Source of the DNA: Agarilytica rhodophyticola
GTDB lineage: Bacteria > Pseudomonadota > Gammaproteobacteria > Pseudomonadales > Cellvibrionaceae
Length of the DNA: 64,000 bases
Assembly: GCF_002157225.2 (NCBI RefSeq)
Contig: NZ_CP020038.1
Span: 3,812,501-3,876,500 of the forward strand
Direction: 5' to 3'
Shown piece by piece: positions 8,826 through 17,482 of this stretch (within the stretch, counting starts at the first letter, position 1; every line of letters begins with the position of its first letter). A model generated the notes under the pieces. The model saw nothing but the letters and a program-made list of their open reading frames with translations, was not told the DNA's origin and did no database searches. The position numbers were made by a program, and so were the translations under genes.

Positions 8826-9292
8826 AGGAATTTTCCTGAGATTTGTGTTTAGAGCCGGCATGATGCACACAATATAAGACAGAAATATGACATAGATGAT
8901 AAGTTGGCACCGTTATTTCATTAATAGTAAAAACCATTTATCGCTTTTTATTATTTTTATATAAACGCTATTTTCAACTAAAAAGTTAATTAAAAAAGTC
9001 AATAACGCACAATAAGATTTTCACGAACCTAATAATCTGTGAAAAAAATTAACATATTTATTACTAACACTTTTGTTGCAGCCATTGAATAGCGCGACTA
9101 AACCGTTATTTCCTCCGATCTTTTCAGCCATTATGGGCGAATAATATATCTCCAAGTTCAAATATTAGTTTCGGTATTAGTCCTTGTATTAGTCCTTGTA
9201 TTAGTCCTTGTATTAGCCCCGATATTAGTTTCAACAACAGATACAACTTTCCCATAAATATCTATCTCGTATCAATGAAAAAAAGGTCACTT
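8826..9292. other. Intergenic region with tandem repeat
   Basis: This AT-rich spacer separates two divergently transcribed genes. Apart from the 12-bp tandem repeat at 9163-9234 no gene or clear promoter was recognised. Confidence 0.6.
9163..9234 (+). repeat. 12-bp tandem repeat, six units
   Basis: Six consecutive 12-base units begin with TATTAG. The central three (9175-9210) are identical TATTAGTCCTTG; the outer units vary in the last six bases (TTTCGG, CCCCGA, TTTCAA). The array ends 58 bp before the start codon of the next gene, so it sits in its promoter or leader region. Confidence 0.9.
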
Positions 9293-10162
9293 ATGAAAGC
9301 CAGAGATTTTATGCCCAATATTTTCAGGACAAGTGTTACAAGTTTTATCAACAGTTTAAATACATTAACTGACTGTAGCTTTTATGATACGGAAGCGTTA
9401 ACTGCAAAAGAATTTGACTATTTAGCACAAAAACACACACAAGAAGGCGCAATTTTAGTGGTACATCCTAGCAACGCCAAAGCGATGGGTATCGTGAAGT
9501 ATGATGACCATAAAGAATTTTCAGAAAATCAAGACAATAACGTGCACCACTATACCATTGCCGGTGTAGGAAGTTCAGATGTAGGCGCAGCTGCTTTGGC
9601 TAGAAATTTCGCCGATCACTATGGGCAACCAGTAGGCGCTATAGTCGCGGGCTACGGCATTAGTGATTTATTAACAGAGGCCTTAGGCGGCTGGTTCGCC
9701 CTAGGTAAAGAAAATAGAGTACTTGCCTCGGATAAACAAAACAAAAAAAAGAAAAACCCAAAAAATAAAGAAAAAACTAAAAAACTCGTTGCGCAAAGTC
9801 CTGACACTCAAACACTCTTTAAGCTCCTACTCGACCCTGACCACAGCATCAAATCTCTTGGCGGTCACTCGAAAGGATGTTTAAGTATTGCTCTAGCACT
9901 TAAAGCTCTCTTTGAGCAAGGCAATAAAGAATGCTTAGATCGAGCCAAAGATATCAATATTATTACTTTAGGTACTGTCGTTGAATTACCTGAAGGCTTT
10001 GATAGGCTTTATCAATTTATCGGCAATATAGATTGGTTTGGCGGCATCAATTCTCGTGCAGACTTGGATAAAAAGCTAATCCACAATGCCTGGCACCATC
10101 TGAATACCTCTATGCCCATGCACATGAATGTTAGAAAGGTTCTATCGGAAAACAACTTATAA
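9293..10162 (+). CDS. Serine-hydrolase-like protein with GHSKG elbow
   Basis: The 289-residue protein is not a recognised family member, but its central region contains a lipase-like nucleophile elbow GGHSKG (numbered from the ATG at 9293, the serine is residue 193) after the SIKSL strand and before a long helix, as in alpha/beta hydrolases. A lysine-rich insertion (about 155-172) precedes it. Candidate histidines lie in the C-terminal NAWHHLN segment. There is no signal peptide. The ATG at 9293 has AAGG six bases upstream; an ATG at 9275 lacks one. The same overall feature, a hydrolase elbow in a cytosolic-looking protein of unknown family, is shared with the lipase-like gene at 3931-5733, and both may be exported effectors. 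Function is not established. Confidence 0.65.
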   Translation: MKARDFMPNIFRTSVTSFINSLNTLTDCSFYDTEALTAKEFDYLAQKHTQEGAILVVHPSNAKAMGIVKYDDHKEFSENQDNNVHHYTIAGVGSSDVGAAALARNFADHYGQPVGAIVAGYGISDLLTEALGGWFALGKENRVLASDKQNKKKKNPKNKEKTKKLVAQSPDTQTLFKLLLDPDHSIKSLGGHSKGCLSIALALKALFEQGNKECLDRAKDINIITLGTVVELPEGFDRLYQFIGNIDWFGGINSRADLDKKLIHNAWHHLNTSMPMHMNVRKVLSENNL

Positions 10163-10178
10163 AGTTTAGATAGTCTGT

Positions 10179-11570
10179 TTAGGGCGCAACCAATAACACA
10201 ATACTTCGCCAGTACCAGGTACCCAATGTGGCGATCACTATCAAACCAATAAGACTCATAAGGCCACCGGCTCTAATCATGTCTTTAGAACGAATAATAT
10301 TCGAGCTAAAGGCAATAGCATTGGGAGGCGTCGTGACGGGTAAGGCCATGGCCATTGAACACATTAGCGTCACCACCAATACAATAGTCAACATATAATG
10401 TTGCTCCACCTGTAATGAGGTAATAAGCGGTATCACTAAGCCTGCCGTAGCGGTATTACTCATAAAAGTAGACATCAGGCCAACAAATAGCGCGATCACG
10501 AAGTACAGCCAAGCCGGCGCCAAGTCCAGTGGTAATAGAGTGATTAATACTCGATCCAAACCACTTAGTTTCATGGCAACTCCGAGCGCCAACCCACCTG
10601 CAATAATATATAAAATATCCCAAGGTAACTTTCTAAAATCAGAGGTATCGAGTAAGCCCATCCAAAAGCTGGCAATAATGGGAAAAAGCGCCACCGTTCC
10701 TGTACTTAAGTTGATAAGACTTCCAAAAAACCAACCGCAAACAGTGATCAAAAAAATGGCAATCACCGCCCAGTGCTGAGCGGTGTTTTTCTGTTGTTCA
10801 GGCTTGTTAACTTCTAACACTAGATCCTTTGGTGGATATAAAAATAACAGCACTCGCCAAAGTATAAAAATGAACAATATAAGTAACGGGAAGGTTATCG
10901 CAATCCACTGTAAAAAGTTTAAAGCCACACCCTTTTCGGCGAGATAAGATAACGCGATGGCATTAGGCGGTGTTCCTATGGGCGTACCAATACCGCCAAT
11001 ATTACAAGCGAAAGGCACACTGAGAACTAAGCCCAGTCTAAAATTGTGGCCTTTAGGAATGTTATTAAGTAAAGGATAGATAATTGCCAACATCATCGCC
11101 GTAGTAGCGGTATTACTCATCCACATTGAAAGAAAGGTACAAGCGATAATAATACCTAATAATGTGGTTTTCGCATTACCTTGAGTACGGTGCAAAATAA
11201 GGTAGGCGAATTTATGATCCAAACCGAATTTCTGCATAAGTGAAGACAGCACAAAGCCCCCCAGGAACAGCAAAATAATGTTTGAGAAGAAGGGGGAAAA
11301 AAATACCTGAGAAGTAAGACTACTATCTAGCAGCAAAACTTCTGGCAATAACCAAACAATTTCAAGAGCAAGAATGACAAAACTTACTACAAATAGTGGA
11401 ATAACTTCTGTTATCCATAAGCATGCAGCAATGAGTAATATACAAGCGGTAATCTTTTGTGGTTTGGTTAGTACAAGATCGGTAAATGTTAGAGTTTCAC
11501 ACAAAATTATTATAGCTGCGATAAATATAACCGCTGCTAAACTCTTAAATTGAATTGATAACAGGCGCAT
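10179..11570 (-). CDS. SLC13/DASS family sodium-dicarboxylate or sulfate symporter
   Basis: This 463-residue inner-membrane protein has about 11 hydrophobic segments and the internal repeat of the divalent anion:sodium symporter family. The two SNTAT motifs (152-156 and 371-375) correspond to the paired Ser-Asn-Thr ligand-binding hairpin tips of VcINDY, and each is followed by a TPPNAIA segment (about 200-206 and 414-420). Transport of C4-dicarboxylates, citrate or sulfate with sodium is expected; the substrate cannot be chosen from sequence. The ATG follows GAG at six bases. It converges with the GHSKG gene, 16 bp apart. There is no neighbouring catabolic gene that would indicate the substrate. 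Confidence 0.92.
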   Translation of the reverse strand: MRLLSIQFKSLAAVIFIAAIIILCETLTFTDLVLTKPQKITACILLIAACLWITEVIPLFVVSFVILALEIVWLLPEVLLLDSSLTSQVFFSPFFSNIILLFLGGFVLSSLMQKFGLDHKFAYLILHRTQGNAKTTLLGIIIACTFLSMWMSNTATTAMMLAIIYPLLNNIPKGHNFRLGLVLSVPFACNIGGIGTPIGTPPNAIALSYLAEKGVALNFLQWIAITFPLLILFIFILWRVLLFLYPPKDLVLEVNKPEQQKNTAQHWAVIAIFLITVCGWFFGSLINLSTGTVALFPIIASFWMGLLDTSDFRKLPWDILYIIAGGLALGVAMKLSGLDRVLITLLPLDLAPAWLYFVIALFVGLMSTFMSNTATAGLVIPLITSLQVEQHYMLTIVLVVTLMCSMAMALPVTTPPNAIAFSSNIIRSKDMIRAGGLMSLIGLIVIATLGTWYWRSIVLLVAP

Positions 11571-11692
11571 TAAAATCTCATTAATAGATAGTTGCTAGTA
11601 CTTATTTAAACATGACCTCAACAAACGGACATTGATAATACTAGCGTTGCCATTACACCAAGGTGACAGCGACTTTGAGCCTGTTAGCAGCC

Positions 11693-12121
11693 TTAACATG
11701 CACTATGCATGTATTTCATCATTGTAATACCTTGTGAGAAAGCTAAACGCCATCCTAAATCAATTCTACTGTTAAATTCAGGATCAAACTCTTTCACTGT
11801 TGCAATCATGCACTCAAGCCAGGTGTCATAAACTTTAGGGTTAATATTAAGGTGATTCTTATCATGTATTTCACCAATGCCCTTCATATGTTCAAGACTT
11901 TTATCGCTTAGAGTGAAACTCACGCAATACAAAAGTGACTTTTTCAACATACGCTTCTGGCGCTCCATGTCGGTATTTTCAAAAGCTTTTTTTATATCAT
12001 CATCTGCATTGGCAAAGCGCTTATAGAATTGGTCAAAAAAAATCAAACCAGAATCGTTAATTCTAGTTTGCTTGCCAAATATTCGCTCATAGCTATCGTA
12101 AAAATCTTGTATATAGGACAC
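11693..12121 (-). CDS. Single-domain globin
   Basis: The product is a 142-residue bacterial globin. The helical pattern includes FFDQFYKRF (B/C region), MERQKRMLKKSLLYCVSF (E helix), and GIGEIHDKNHLNINPKVYDTW, where H86 is in the position of the proximal haem-ligating histidine F8. Such globins bind oxygen or nitric oxide and are often linked to NO detoxification or oxygen sensing. No reductase or output domain is attached. The start is set at GTG 12121 because GAGG lies seven bases upstream; a longer frame reaches an ATG at 12166. The gene lies 100 bp downstream of the FNR regulator on the same strand, which suggests low-oxygen physiology. Confidence 0.8.
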   Translation of the reverse strand: MSYIQDFYDSYERIFGKQTRINDSGLIFFDQFYKRFANADDDIKKAFENTDMERQKRMLKKSLLYCVSFTLSDKSLEHMKGIGEIHDKNHLNINPKVYDTWLECMIATVKEFDPEFNSRIDLGWRLAFSQGITMMKYMHSAC

Positions 12122-12221
12122 ACAAAAACCTCGTTTCAGATTGACAATGAGATATATAACAGTCAAAGGCAGATACGATTTTTGCCTAGACTATTTGGGA
12201 GTGTGAGCCTATAGGATAATG

Positions 12222-12968
12222 CTACTGACAAGTAGATATTGAAACGCCTTTTAGTGCATCTAAATCCAATATTTCAATATACTTTTTATCTGTCTTGATA
12301 ATGTTGCTTTTATGTAGGCGTGTGAAAACACGGCTGACAGTTTCAATAGTTAAACCTAAGAAATTACCAATATCTGATCGCGACATTGGCAGGTGAAATT
12401 CTCGTGCTGAAAGCCCTTGTTTTTCGTTGCGAGCAGCAATACTAAGTAAAAAAGCGGCTATTCGTTCAACAGCATTATTTTTATTTAACACACTAATCAG
12501 CTGCTGGTCATTAGTAATTTCTTTACTCATTAACTGAAAAAACCTGCGCTGCAAACTTGGCATTTGTGTACTTAACTCCTCGAAGTGAGAAAAAGGTATT
12601 TCACACACAGATGATGTGGATAATGCGACGGCGGAATTAGAATAAGCGTCAGAAGTTAAACCATCCATGCCAAATATTTCACCGGGCAAATAAAACCCCG
12701 TAATTTGTTCGAGACCATCTTCAGTAAGGGTAAATGCTTTAATGGCTCCTGACCTTAGCGCGTACACAGACTTAAACTGCTCACCAGCACGATAAACATG
12801 TTCGGTCTTTTGGATAGGGCGACTTCGCTGGATTATATTATCGAGTTTCTGCACATCATCAAGTTCTAAACTGATAGGCAAACAAATACTGCCAAGACGA
12901 CACTCTGTACAGTTAACATGATGCGATGATTGCTGACAAATAATATTTTTATCTGCACTATTTTTCAT
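12222..12968 (-). CDS. fnr: FNR/Anr-type oxygen-responsive regulator
   Basis: This 248-residue CRP/FNR regulator carries cysteines at 20, 23, 29 and 122, exactly the four [4Fe-4S] ligands of E. coli FNR, so it should sense oxygen through cluster loss. A cyclic-nucleotide-like beta-barrel (about 55-135) is followed by a dimer helix and a winged helix-turn-helix; the recognition helix contains LTIETVSRVFTRL with the E-x-x-SR pattern that reads TTGAT half-sites. It activates or represses genes under low oxygen. A matching box lies at 14155-14168 near the HemN-like and pfk genes. In Pseudomonas the gene is called anr. The ATG has GAGG 10 bases upstream. Confidence 0.95.
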   Translation of the reverse strand: MKNSADKNIICQQSSHHVNCTECRLGSICLPISLELDDVQKLDNIIQRSRPIQKTEHVYRAGEQFKSVYALRSGAIKAFTLTEDGLEQITGFYLPGEIFGMDGLTSDAYSNSAVALSTSSVCEIPFSHFEELSTQMPSLQRRFFQLMSKEITNDQQLISVLNKNNAVERIAAFLLSIAARNEKQGLSAREFHLPMSRSDIGNFLGLTIETVSRVFTRLHKSNIIKTDKKYIEILDLDALKGVSISTCQ

Positions 12969-13206
12969 TTACTGCGGGCCTCGATTTCTACAATACAATA
13001 ATGCTACGTGCGAAGTAACTGGATATGAATATGTTAAGTATAAAGCTTTTATCTGTCTTGTTGCTATTATAACAGGCACTATAACAAGTATGTATATAAC
13101 AGTTATCTATGGCGACCATGACAACAATAATAACAAGACCTTGTAATACTAAACACTAACGATACAATCTAAGCCAACCACCATACCAATCACTTTGAAT
13201 ACTGTG

Positions 13207-14103
13207 TCATATATCATCCACAGTAGAAAATGGTAGTTTGCCGCAGGACAACGCATCAGCATAATGACAAACTGAAGAGAGATTCTCAATTTTTCTATTA
13301 TTAATTATACTGACTGCCTCAGGGCCTAAGCAAATTATATTATTACTTTTGATATCACTATTATCTAAAATGGACGCATTTTGAGTAATTAATGTGTCCG
13401 TTTTAAGTCCCAAAGATGAATTACCAATAAAAACATAGTTTGGCTCGTGCTTTTTTATAAGTAGCTTAACTTTTGAAACAAGACTCGCAATATCATCACT
13501 TAAACGAGTAATCTGAATACCCGTTGTAGTAAATGGGTAACGTTTTGCACAGGCGAAGAATTCAGCGACAACATCTGCATTAAAATCGTCCTCAGTTTCA
13601 ATTATTAATTGGCATTGATTAAAACCGAGACCTTTAAGTAAAGCAAAGTTTTCACCGTTTACTTCATTTGGGGAACAAACAACACGATGTTTTCTTGTGA
13701 TGGCTGGAGACACCTTAAAATTAGATGCAATATTATAGACCAAACTAGTGATCTCATAAGGCTCCAGAGAAAGACAGGGTCTTACTAATTCTAAAGACTC
13801 TAATGATCGCTGTCCCAATAGTGTTCGCCACAAAGCCAACTCGCAACTTAGACAATCGAAGGTGTTAGCCTGGTGCTGCTTTAGCCTAAAAACCTGCGTT
13901 GAATTTAGTCCCAAGCTCACCGACTGTTTATGCTTGAGAACAATACCATTACTAGAATTGATCAACACAGATTCCCGCAAGCTTTTCGCTTTCGGGTATA
14001 ACACGCTTATATTGGGAGGTTTAGATACGCTCATGGTATCTATGCTAACAATGTCCATATTTTTTTTATTGACTTTAATCAAGTGATAGAGAGATTCCCG
14101 CAC
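13207..14103 (-). CDS. Degenerate HemN-like protein lacking radical-SAM cysteines
   Basis: The 298-residue product aligns by eye with oxygen-independent coproporphyrinogen III oxidase (HemN) across most of the core: the SLEPYEITSLVYNIASNFKVSP helix pair, CSPNEVNGENFALLKGLGFNQ (HemN: DPRE...GFNR), the AKRYPFTTTGIQITRL strand, and near the end CLGPEAVSIINNRKIENL and ADALSCGKLPF (HemN: GMGVSAIS...). The CxxxCxxC iron-sulfur motif and the GGGTPT SAM-binding motif are both missing; the equivalents are segments around LNSTQVFRLKQ and LELVRPCLSL. It is therefore very unlikely to catalyse the radical reaction. It may be a decaying copy or a protein with a sensing or binding role. The start is uncertain (GTG 14103, or ATGs at 14058 and 14034). 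An FNR box lies 52 bp upstream. Confidence 0.6.
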   Translation of the reverse strand: MRESLYHLIKVNKKNMDIVSIDTMSVSKPPNISVLYPKAKSLRESVLINSSNGIVLKHKQSVSLGLNSTQVFRLKQHQANTFDCLSCELALWRTLLGQRSLESLELVRPCLSLEPYEITSLVYNIASNFKVSPAITRKHRVVCSPNEVNGENFALLKGLGFNQCQLIIETEDDFNADVVAEFFACAKRYPFTTTGIQITRLSDDIASLVSKVKLLIKKHEPNYVFIGNSSLGLKTDTLITQNASILDNSDIKSNNIICLGPEAVSIINNRKIENLSSVCHYADALSCGKLPFSTVDDI

Positions 14104-14154
14104 TCAGCAAGAGAGACTCTGGCAATACAGGCCGCTGGTCTTAACAAGCCCAAG

Positions 14155-14168
14155 TTGATATACGTCAA
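14155..14168. promoter_or_regulatory. FNR/Anr box
   Basis: TTGATATACGTCAA matches the FNR consensus TTGAT-N4-ATCAA at nine of ten positions. It sits 52 bp upstream of the HemN-like GTG and 150 bp upstream of pfk, which are divergent, so either or both may be controlled. The FNR gene itself is 1.2 kb away. Confidence 0.65.
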
Positions 14169-14317
14169 CAACTAAAAATAATCTTGCAGCAATAATCAGA
14201 TTACTAAAATGTAAGACACGTTAACGGGTCGCACCACGTTTCATCTAAAAGTTTCACACAGATACATCCTATAAATTAACTTATTTGTACACACCAACTG
14301 ATTGATAGGTATTTATA

Positions 14318-15379
14318 ATGCGAGTAGGTATTTTGACTGGAGGGGGTGATTGCCCAGGCTTAAACGCCGCTATTAGAGCTGTAGCGAAAAGTTTAATCCT
14401 TAAGCAAAAAGCCGAAATTATAGGGGTTAAAGATGGTTTTTTGGGTCTTATAGAAAAACGCACTACCACTATTAGCTATTCAGATTGCAGCGGTATTTTG
14501 AATCTTGGCGGTACCATTTTAGGCACTCATAATCGGGCTGACCCTTTCAACCATGAAGGGCGCGATGTTTCCAGTCATGTAAAGGACTATTATGACACCC
14601 TTGGTTTAGATGCACTGGTGGTGATAGGCGGTGATGGTTCCTTATCTATCGCCTCAGAGCTTGCACAGATGGATATGAATATTGTCGGCGTCCCTAAGAC
14701 CATAGACAATGACCTTATGTGCACGGATAGAACTTTTGGTTTTGACACCGCCACCAGTATTGTCACAGAAGCCATTGATCGTTTACGTACCACTGGACAA
14801 TCTCACAAGCGGATAATGATACTGGAGACAATGGGACGCAATGCTGGATGGATCGCCTTACATTCAGGTTTAGCGGGTGGCGCGGACAGTATTCTTATCC
14901 CAGAACACCCCTATAATATCGAAGAAGTTGCCCGCATTTGCCAAGCACGTAGTGGTGATAAAGGTTACGCATTGGTCGTAGTTGCTGAAGGTGCCCGTCC
15001 GCAAGGAGGCAGCACTGTCGTCAGGGAAACTATCGCAGACAGTCCCGACCCCATACGTTTTGGTGGAATTGGCGAGGATTTAAAAAGACAACTTGAAAAA
15101 CATATTGATGCCGAGGTACGTGCGACAAATTTAGGGCATATCCAAAGAGGTGGCACGCCGACTTCTTTTGATCGCATATTTGCTACGGAAGTGGGCTGTT
15201 ATGCGGCAAAAATGGTGGCCAATGGTGAATTTGGTAAGGTCGCCATCATACGCAATAACACCCTAGGACAAGTGCCTTTAAGCAAAGTCGCCAATAAAAC
15301 ACGCGTGGTAACCGAAGAAGACATTTCCTACATGACTGCCGTCAATATGGGCATTAGCTTTGGTATCAAACAACAATAA
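14318..15379 (+). CDS. pfkA: 6-phosphofructokinase (PFK-A family)
   Basis: This 353-residue enzyme phosphorylates fructose 6-phosphate in glycolysis. The N-terminal GILTGGGDCPGLNAAIR loop, GGDGS (104-108), PKTIDND (126-132), METMGRNAG-like segment ETMGRNAGWIA and LGHIQRGGTPTSFDR are all present. The donor-determining positions are mixed: glycine in GGDGS as in ATP enzymes, but lysine in PKTIDND as in pyrophosphate enzymes. This glycine/lysine pair occurs in known ATP-dependent subgroups such as plant PFKs, so ATP is the likelier donor, though not certain. The ATG follows AGG at 9 bases. The upstream region contains an FNR box, which would fit induction of glycolysis at low oxygen. Confidence 0.93.
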   Translation: MRVGILTGGGDCPGLNAAIRAVAKSLILKQKAEIIGVKDGFLGLIEKRTTTISYSDCSGILNLGGTILGTHNRADPFNHEGRDVSSHVKDYYDTLGLDALVVIGGDGSLSIASELAQMDMNIVGVPKTIDNDLMCTDRTFGFDTATSIVTEAIDRLRTTGQSHKRIMILETMGRNAGWIALHSGLAGGADSILIPEHPYNIEEVARICQARSGDKGYALVVVAEGARPQGGSTVVRETIADSPDPIRFGGIGEDLKRQLEKHIDAEVRATNLGHIQRGGTPTSFDRIFATEVGCYAAKMVANGEFGKVAIIRNNTLGQVPLSKVANKTRVVTEEDISYMTAVNMGISFGIKQQ

Positions 15380-15399
15380 ATTTGCTCACCAATTTTGCT

Positions 15400-15418
15400 C
15401 ACCAATGATGTCTTGGTG
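15400..15418. terminator. Weak hairpin after pfk
   Basis: CACCAA pairs with TTGGTG around a seven-base loop 20 bp after the pfk stop, with only a short T-containing tail. It could end pfk transcription; support is weak. The adjacent bases repeat TTGCTCACCAA twice (15382-15405). Confidence 0.25.
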
Positions 15419-15484
15419 GTTTATATCCGGTGGCTGTTTGTGGACATAAGGTTTATGAACAGCCAACGGACATAGGTCAATTTA

Positions 15485-15943
15485 CTAGAGCCAACGTCTT
15501 ACACGCTTTTTGTATTCACTATAATTTTCCCCAAAAATACGGCCGAGCACCTGCTCTTCGGGTTTTATTTGTAATTGGTTCATAGTTATTACAAAACCGG
15601 GCAAAACAAATATAGCCAACATATGGCTTAATAGACATACGAAAGCAGCCAAAACCAATAACATTGCCAAATACATCGGGTTACGGCTAAAACTATAACA
15701 ACCTGTGGTCACCAACACTTTACTATCTTGCAAATGCAGTGGGCTAAAAGTCGTTTTGTTTTTGCGAAAACGCCAAAGGGAATGGGTCGCCAAAAATACC
15801 GCCATCACCAGCAGTGTTGCTGTCAAAAGCGAGGAAAACGGCACCGTAACTCGCCATTGAGGAATCAAATGGGCTATCCACCAGGCAAGTCCGGCGTACA
15901 AAATCAGCAGCACTGGCGGTGGTATTTTGGCTTTGGCATCCAT
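15485..15943 (-). CDS. Isoprenylcysteine carboxyl methyltransferase-like membrane protein
   Basis: This 152-residue integral membrane protein has four hydrophobic segments and the ICMT/PEMT family signature: SFSRNPMYLAMLL (about 84-96), then a C-terminal EEQVLGRIFGENYSEYKKRVRRWL-type block with the paired glutamates and the FGxxYxxY motif that bind SAM and substrate. Bacterial members methylate small membrane-associated compounds; the substrate is unknown. It lies 15 bp after prpD on the same strand and may be co-transcribed with the methylcitrate operon, but no role in propionate metabolism is known for this family. Confidence 0.85.
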   Translation of the reverse strand: MDAKAKIPPPVLLILYAGLAWWIAHLIPQWRVTVPFSSLLTATLLVMAVFLATHSLWRFRKNKTTFSPLHLQDSKVLVTTGCYSFSRNPMYLAMLLVLAAFVCLLSHMLAIFVLPGFVITMNQLQIKPEEQVLGRIFGENYSEYKKRVRRWL

Positions 15944-15958
15944 AATGTAAAGTCGCCT

Positions 15959-17443
15959 CTAGATCACAAATAGATCCATAAACTTCTGTACAGGCGTATT
16001 TTCTAAAGCTTCTTGGTCCTTACATAGGTTAAAGATCTGATCACAGCGAGCACCGGGGAAACGTGTAGCCAAATTAGCTTTAAACTTCGCTTCTAGCACC
16101 GGGATGCCCTCTTCGCGACGACGTTTGTGACCAAGAGGATATTCGATTTCTACTTTCTCAGTAGTACTGCCATCATTGAAAAACACTTGTAAGGCATTGG
16201 CAATAGAACGTTTTTCAGGATCATGATATTCCTCACTATAACGAGGCTCTTCTAGAATTTCCATTTTCTCACGTAGAACATCGATTTGAGGATGCGCTTC
16301 ATGAAATTCATCTTCGTAGTGTTCTGCTACTAAACTGCCGAAAATAAGTGGCACTGCTGTCATATATTGTAAGCAGTGATCGCGGTCGGCGGGGTTCGCA
16401 AGCGGGCCGTCTTTAGAAATAATACGGATCGCAGACTCATGTGTATGGATGACTATTTTTTCAATATCGTCAATGCGGTCTTTTACCTGCTCGTGCAAAA
16501 CAACAGCAGCTTCACACGCCGTTTGCGAGTGGAATTCGGCTGGGAAGGAAATCTTGAAGAGGATGTTTTCCATCACATAGTCGCCGTATTCTCTCTGGAA
16601 TTTAAACTCACGATCCCCCTCTTCTTTTAACTTAAGGTCTTTGTTGGTTTGGCTAAAAGACACATCATAGAAGCCCCACTGTGGCGCAGTTAAGACGCCG
16701 GGAATTCCCATTTCGCCGCGCATGGCAATATCTGCTAAGCGCACACCTCGAGAAGTCGCATCACCGGCAGCCCAGGACTTGCGTGAGCCGGCATTAGGCG
16801 CGTGACGATACGTACGCAAAGACGAACCATCAACCCAGGAGTGAGAAACAGCTGCCATAATCTGCTCACGATCACCGCCCAACATTTTGGTAACCACGGC
16901 TGTAGTGGCCAAACGAACCAGCAGAACATGGCAAAGACCAACACGGTTAAAGCTATTTTCTAATGCCATAACCCCTTGGATTTCATGGGCTTTGATCATC
17001 GCTTGTAAAACATCACGCATTAGTAGAGGTGCTTTACCCTGGCTGACATTTACTTGCGATAAATAGTCAGCAACGGCGAGTATGCCTCCTAAGTTATCCG
17101 ATGGATGGCCCCATTCAGCGGCTAACCAGGTATCGTTAAAATCGAGCCAGCGCACAATGCAACCAATATCCCAGGCGGCTTTTACAGGATCGAGGCGAAA
17201 CTGTGTACCTGGCACACGGGCACCGTTAGGCACAACTGTGCCCTCCACCATTGGCCCGAGGTGCTTAGTGCACTCCGGGAAACGCAAAGCTAACAGACCA
17301 CAGCCCAGTGTATCCATCAAACAGTTGCGTGCAGTAGTGTAGGCTTCATCAGAAGCCACTTTAGTATCTAAAACATAGTCAGCAATATCCTGAATAACTT
17401 GATCGTAATCAGGGCGCTGGTTCATATCGACATTGGCAGACAT
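15959..17443 (-). CDS. prpD: 2-methylcitrate dehydratase PrpD
   Basis: The 494-residue protein belongs to the MmgE/PrpD family and should dehydrate 2-methylcitrate to 2-methyl-cis-aconitate in the methylcitrate cycle. Recognisable blocks are the [15 protein letters not shown] helix near 43, the [21 protein letters not shown] active-site segment near 98-118, the [20 protein letters not shown] block near 215, and the C-terminal [20 protein letters not shown] block. Length is that of E. coli PrpD (483). GGA lies seven bases before the ATG. It is the fourth gene of gntR-prpB-prpC-prpD; the operon uses PrpD and lacks the AcnD/PrpF pair found in many relatives inside this window. Confidence 0.95.
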   Translation of the reverse strand: MSANVDMNQRPDYDQVIQDIADYVLDTKVASDEAYTTARNCLMDTLGCGLLALRFPECTKHLGPMVEGTVVPNGARVPGTQFRLDPVKAAWDIGCIVRWLDFNDTWLAAEWGHPSDNLGGILAVADYLSQVNVSQGKAPLLMRDVLQAMIKAHEIQGVMALENSFNRVGLCHVLLVRLATTAVVTKMLGGDREQIMAAVSHSWVDGSSLRTYRHAPNAGSRKSWAAGDATSRGVRLADIAMRGEMGIPGVLTAPQWGFYDVSFSQTNKDLKLKEEGDREFKFQREYGDYVMENILFKISFPAEFHSQTACEAAVVLHEQVKDRIDDIEKIVIHTHESAIRIISKDGPLANPADRDHCLQYMTAVPLIFGSLVAEHYEDEFHEAHPQIDVLREKMEILEEPRYSEEYHDPEKRSIANALQVFFNDGSTTEKVEIEYPLGHKRRREEGIPVLEAKFKANLATRFPGARCDQIFNLCKDQEALENTPVQKFMDLFVI

Positions 17444-17482
17444 ATTTTTTCCAAATTCAAGGTTTTAACGGAATTCAAAGCT

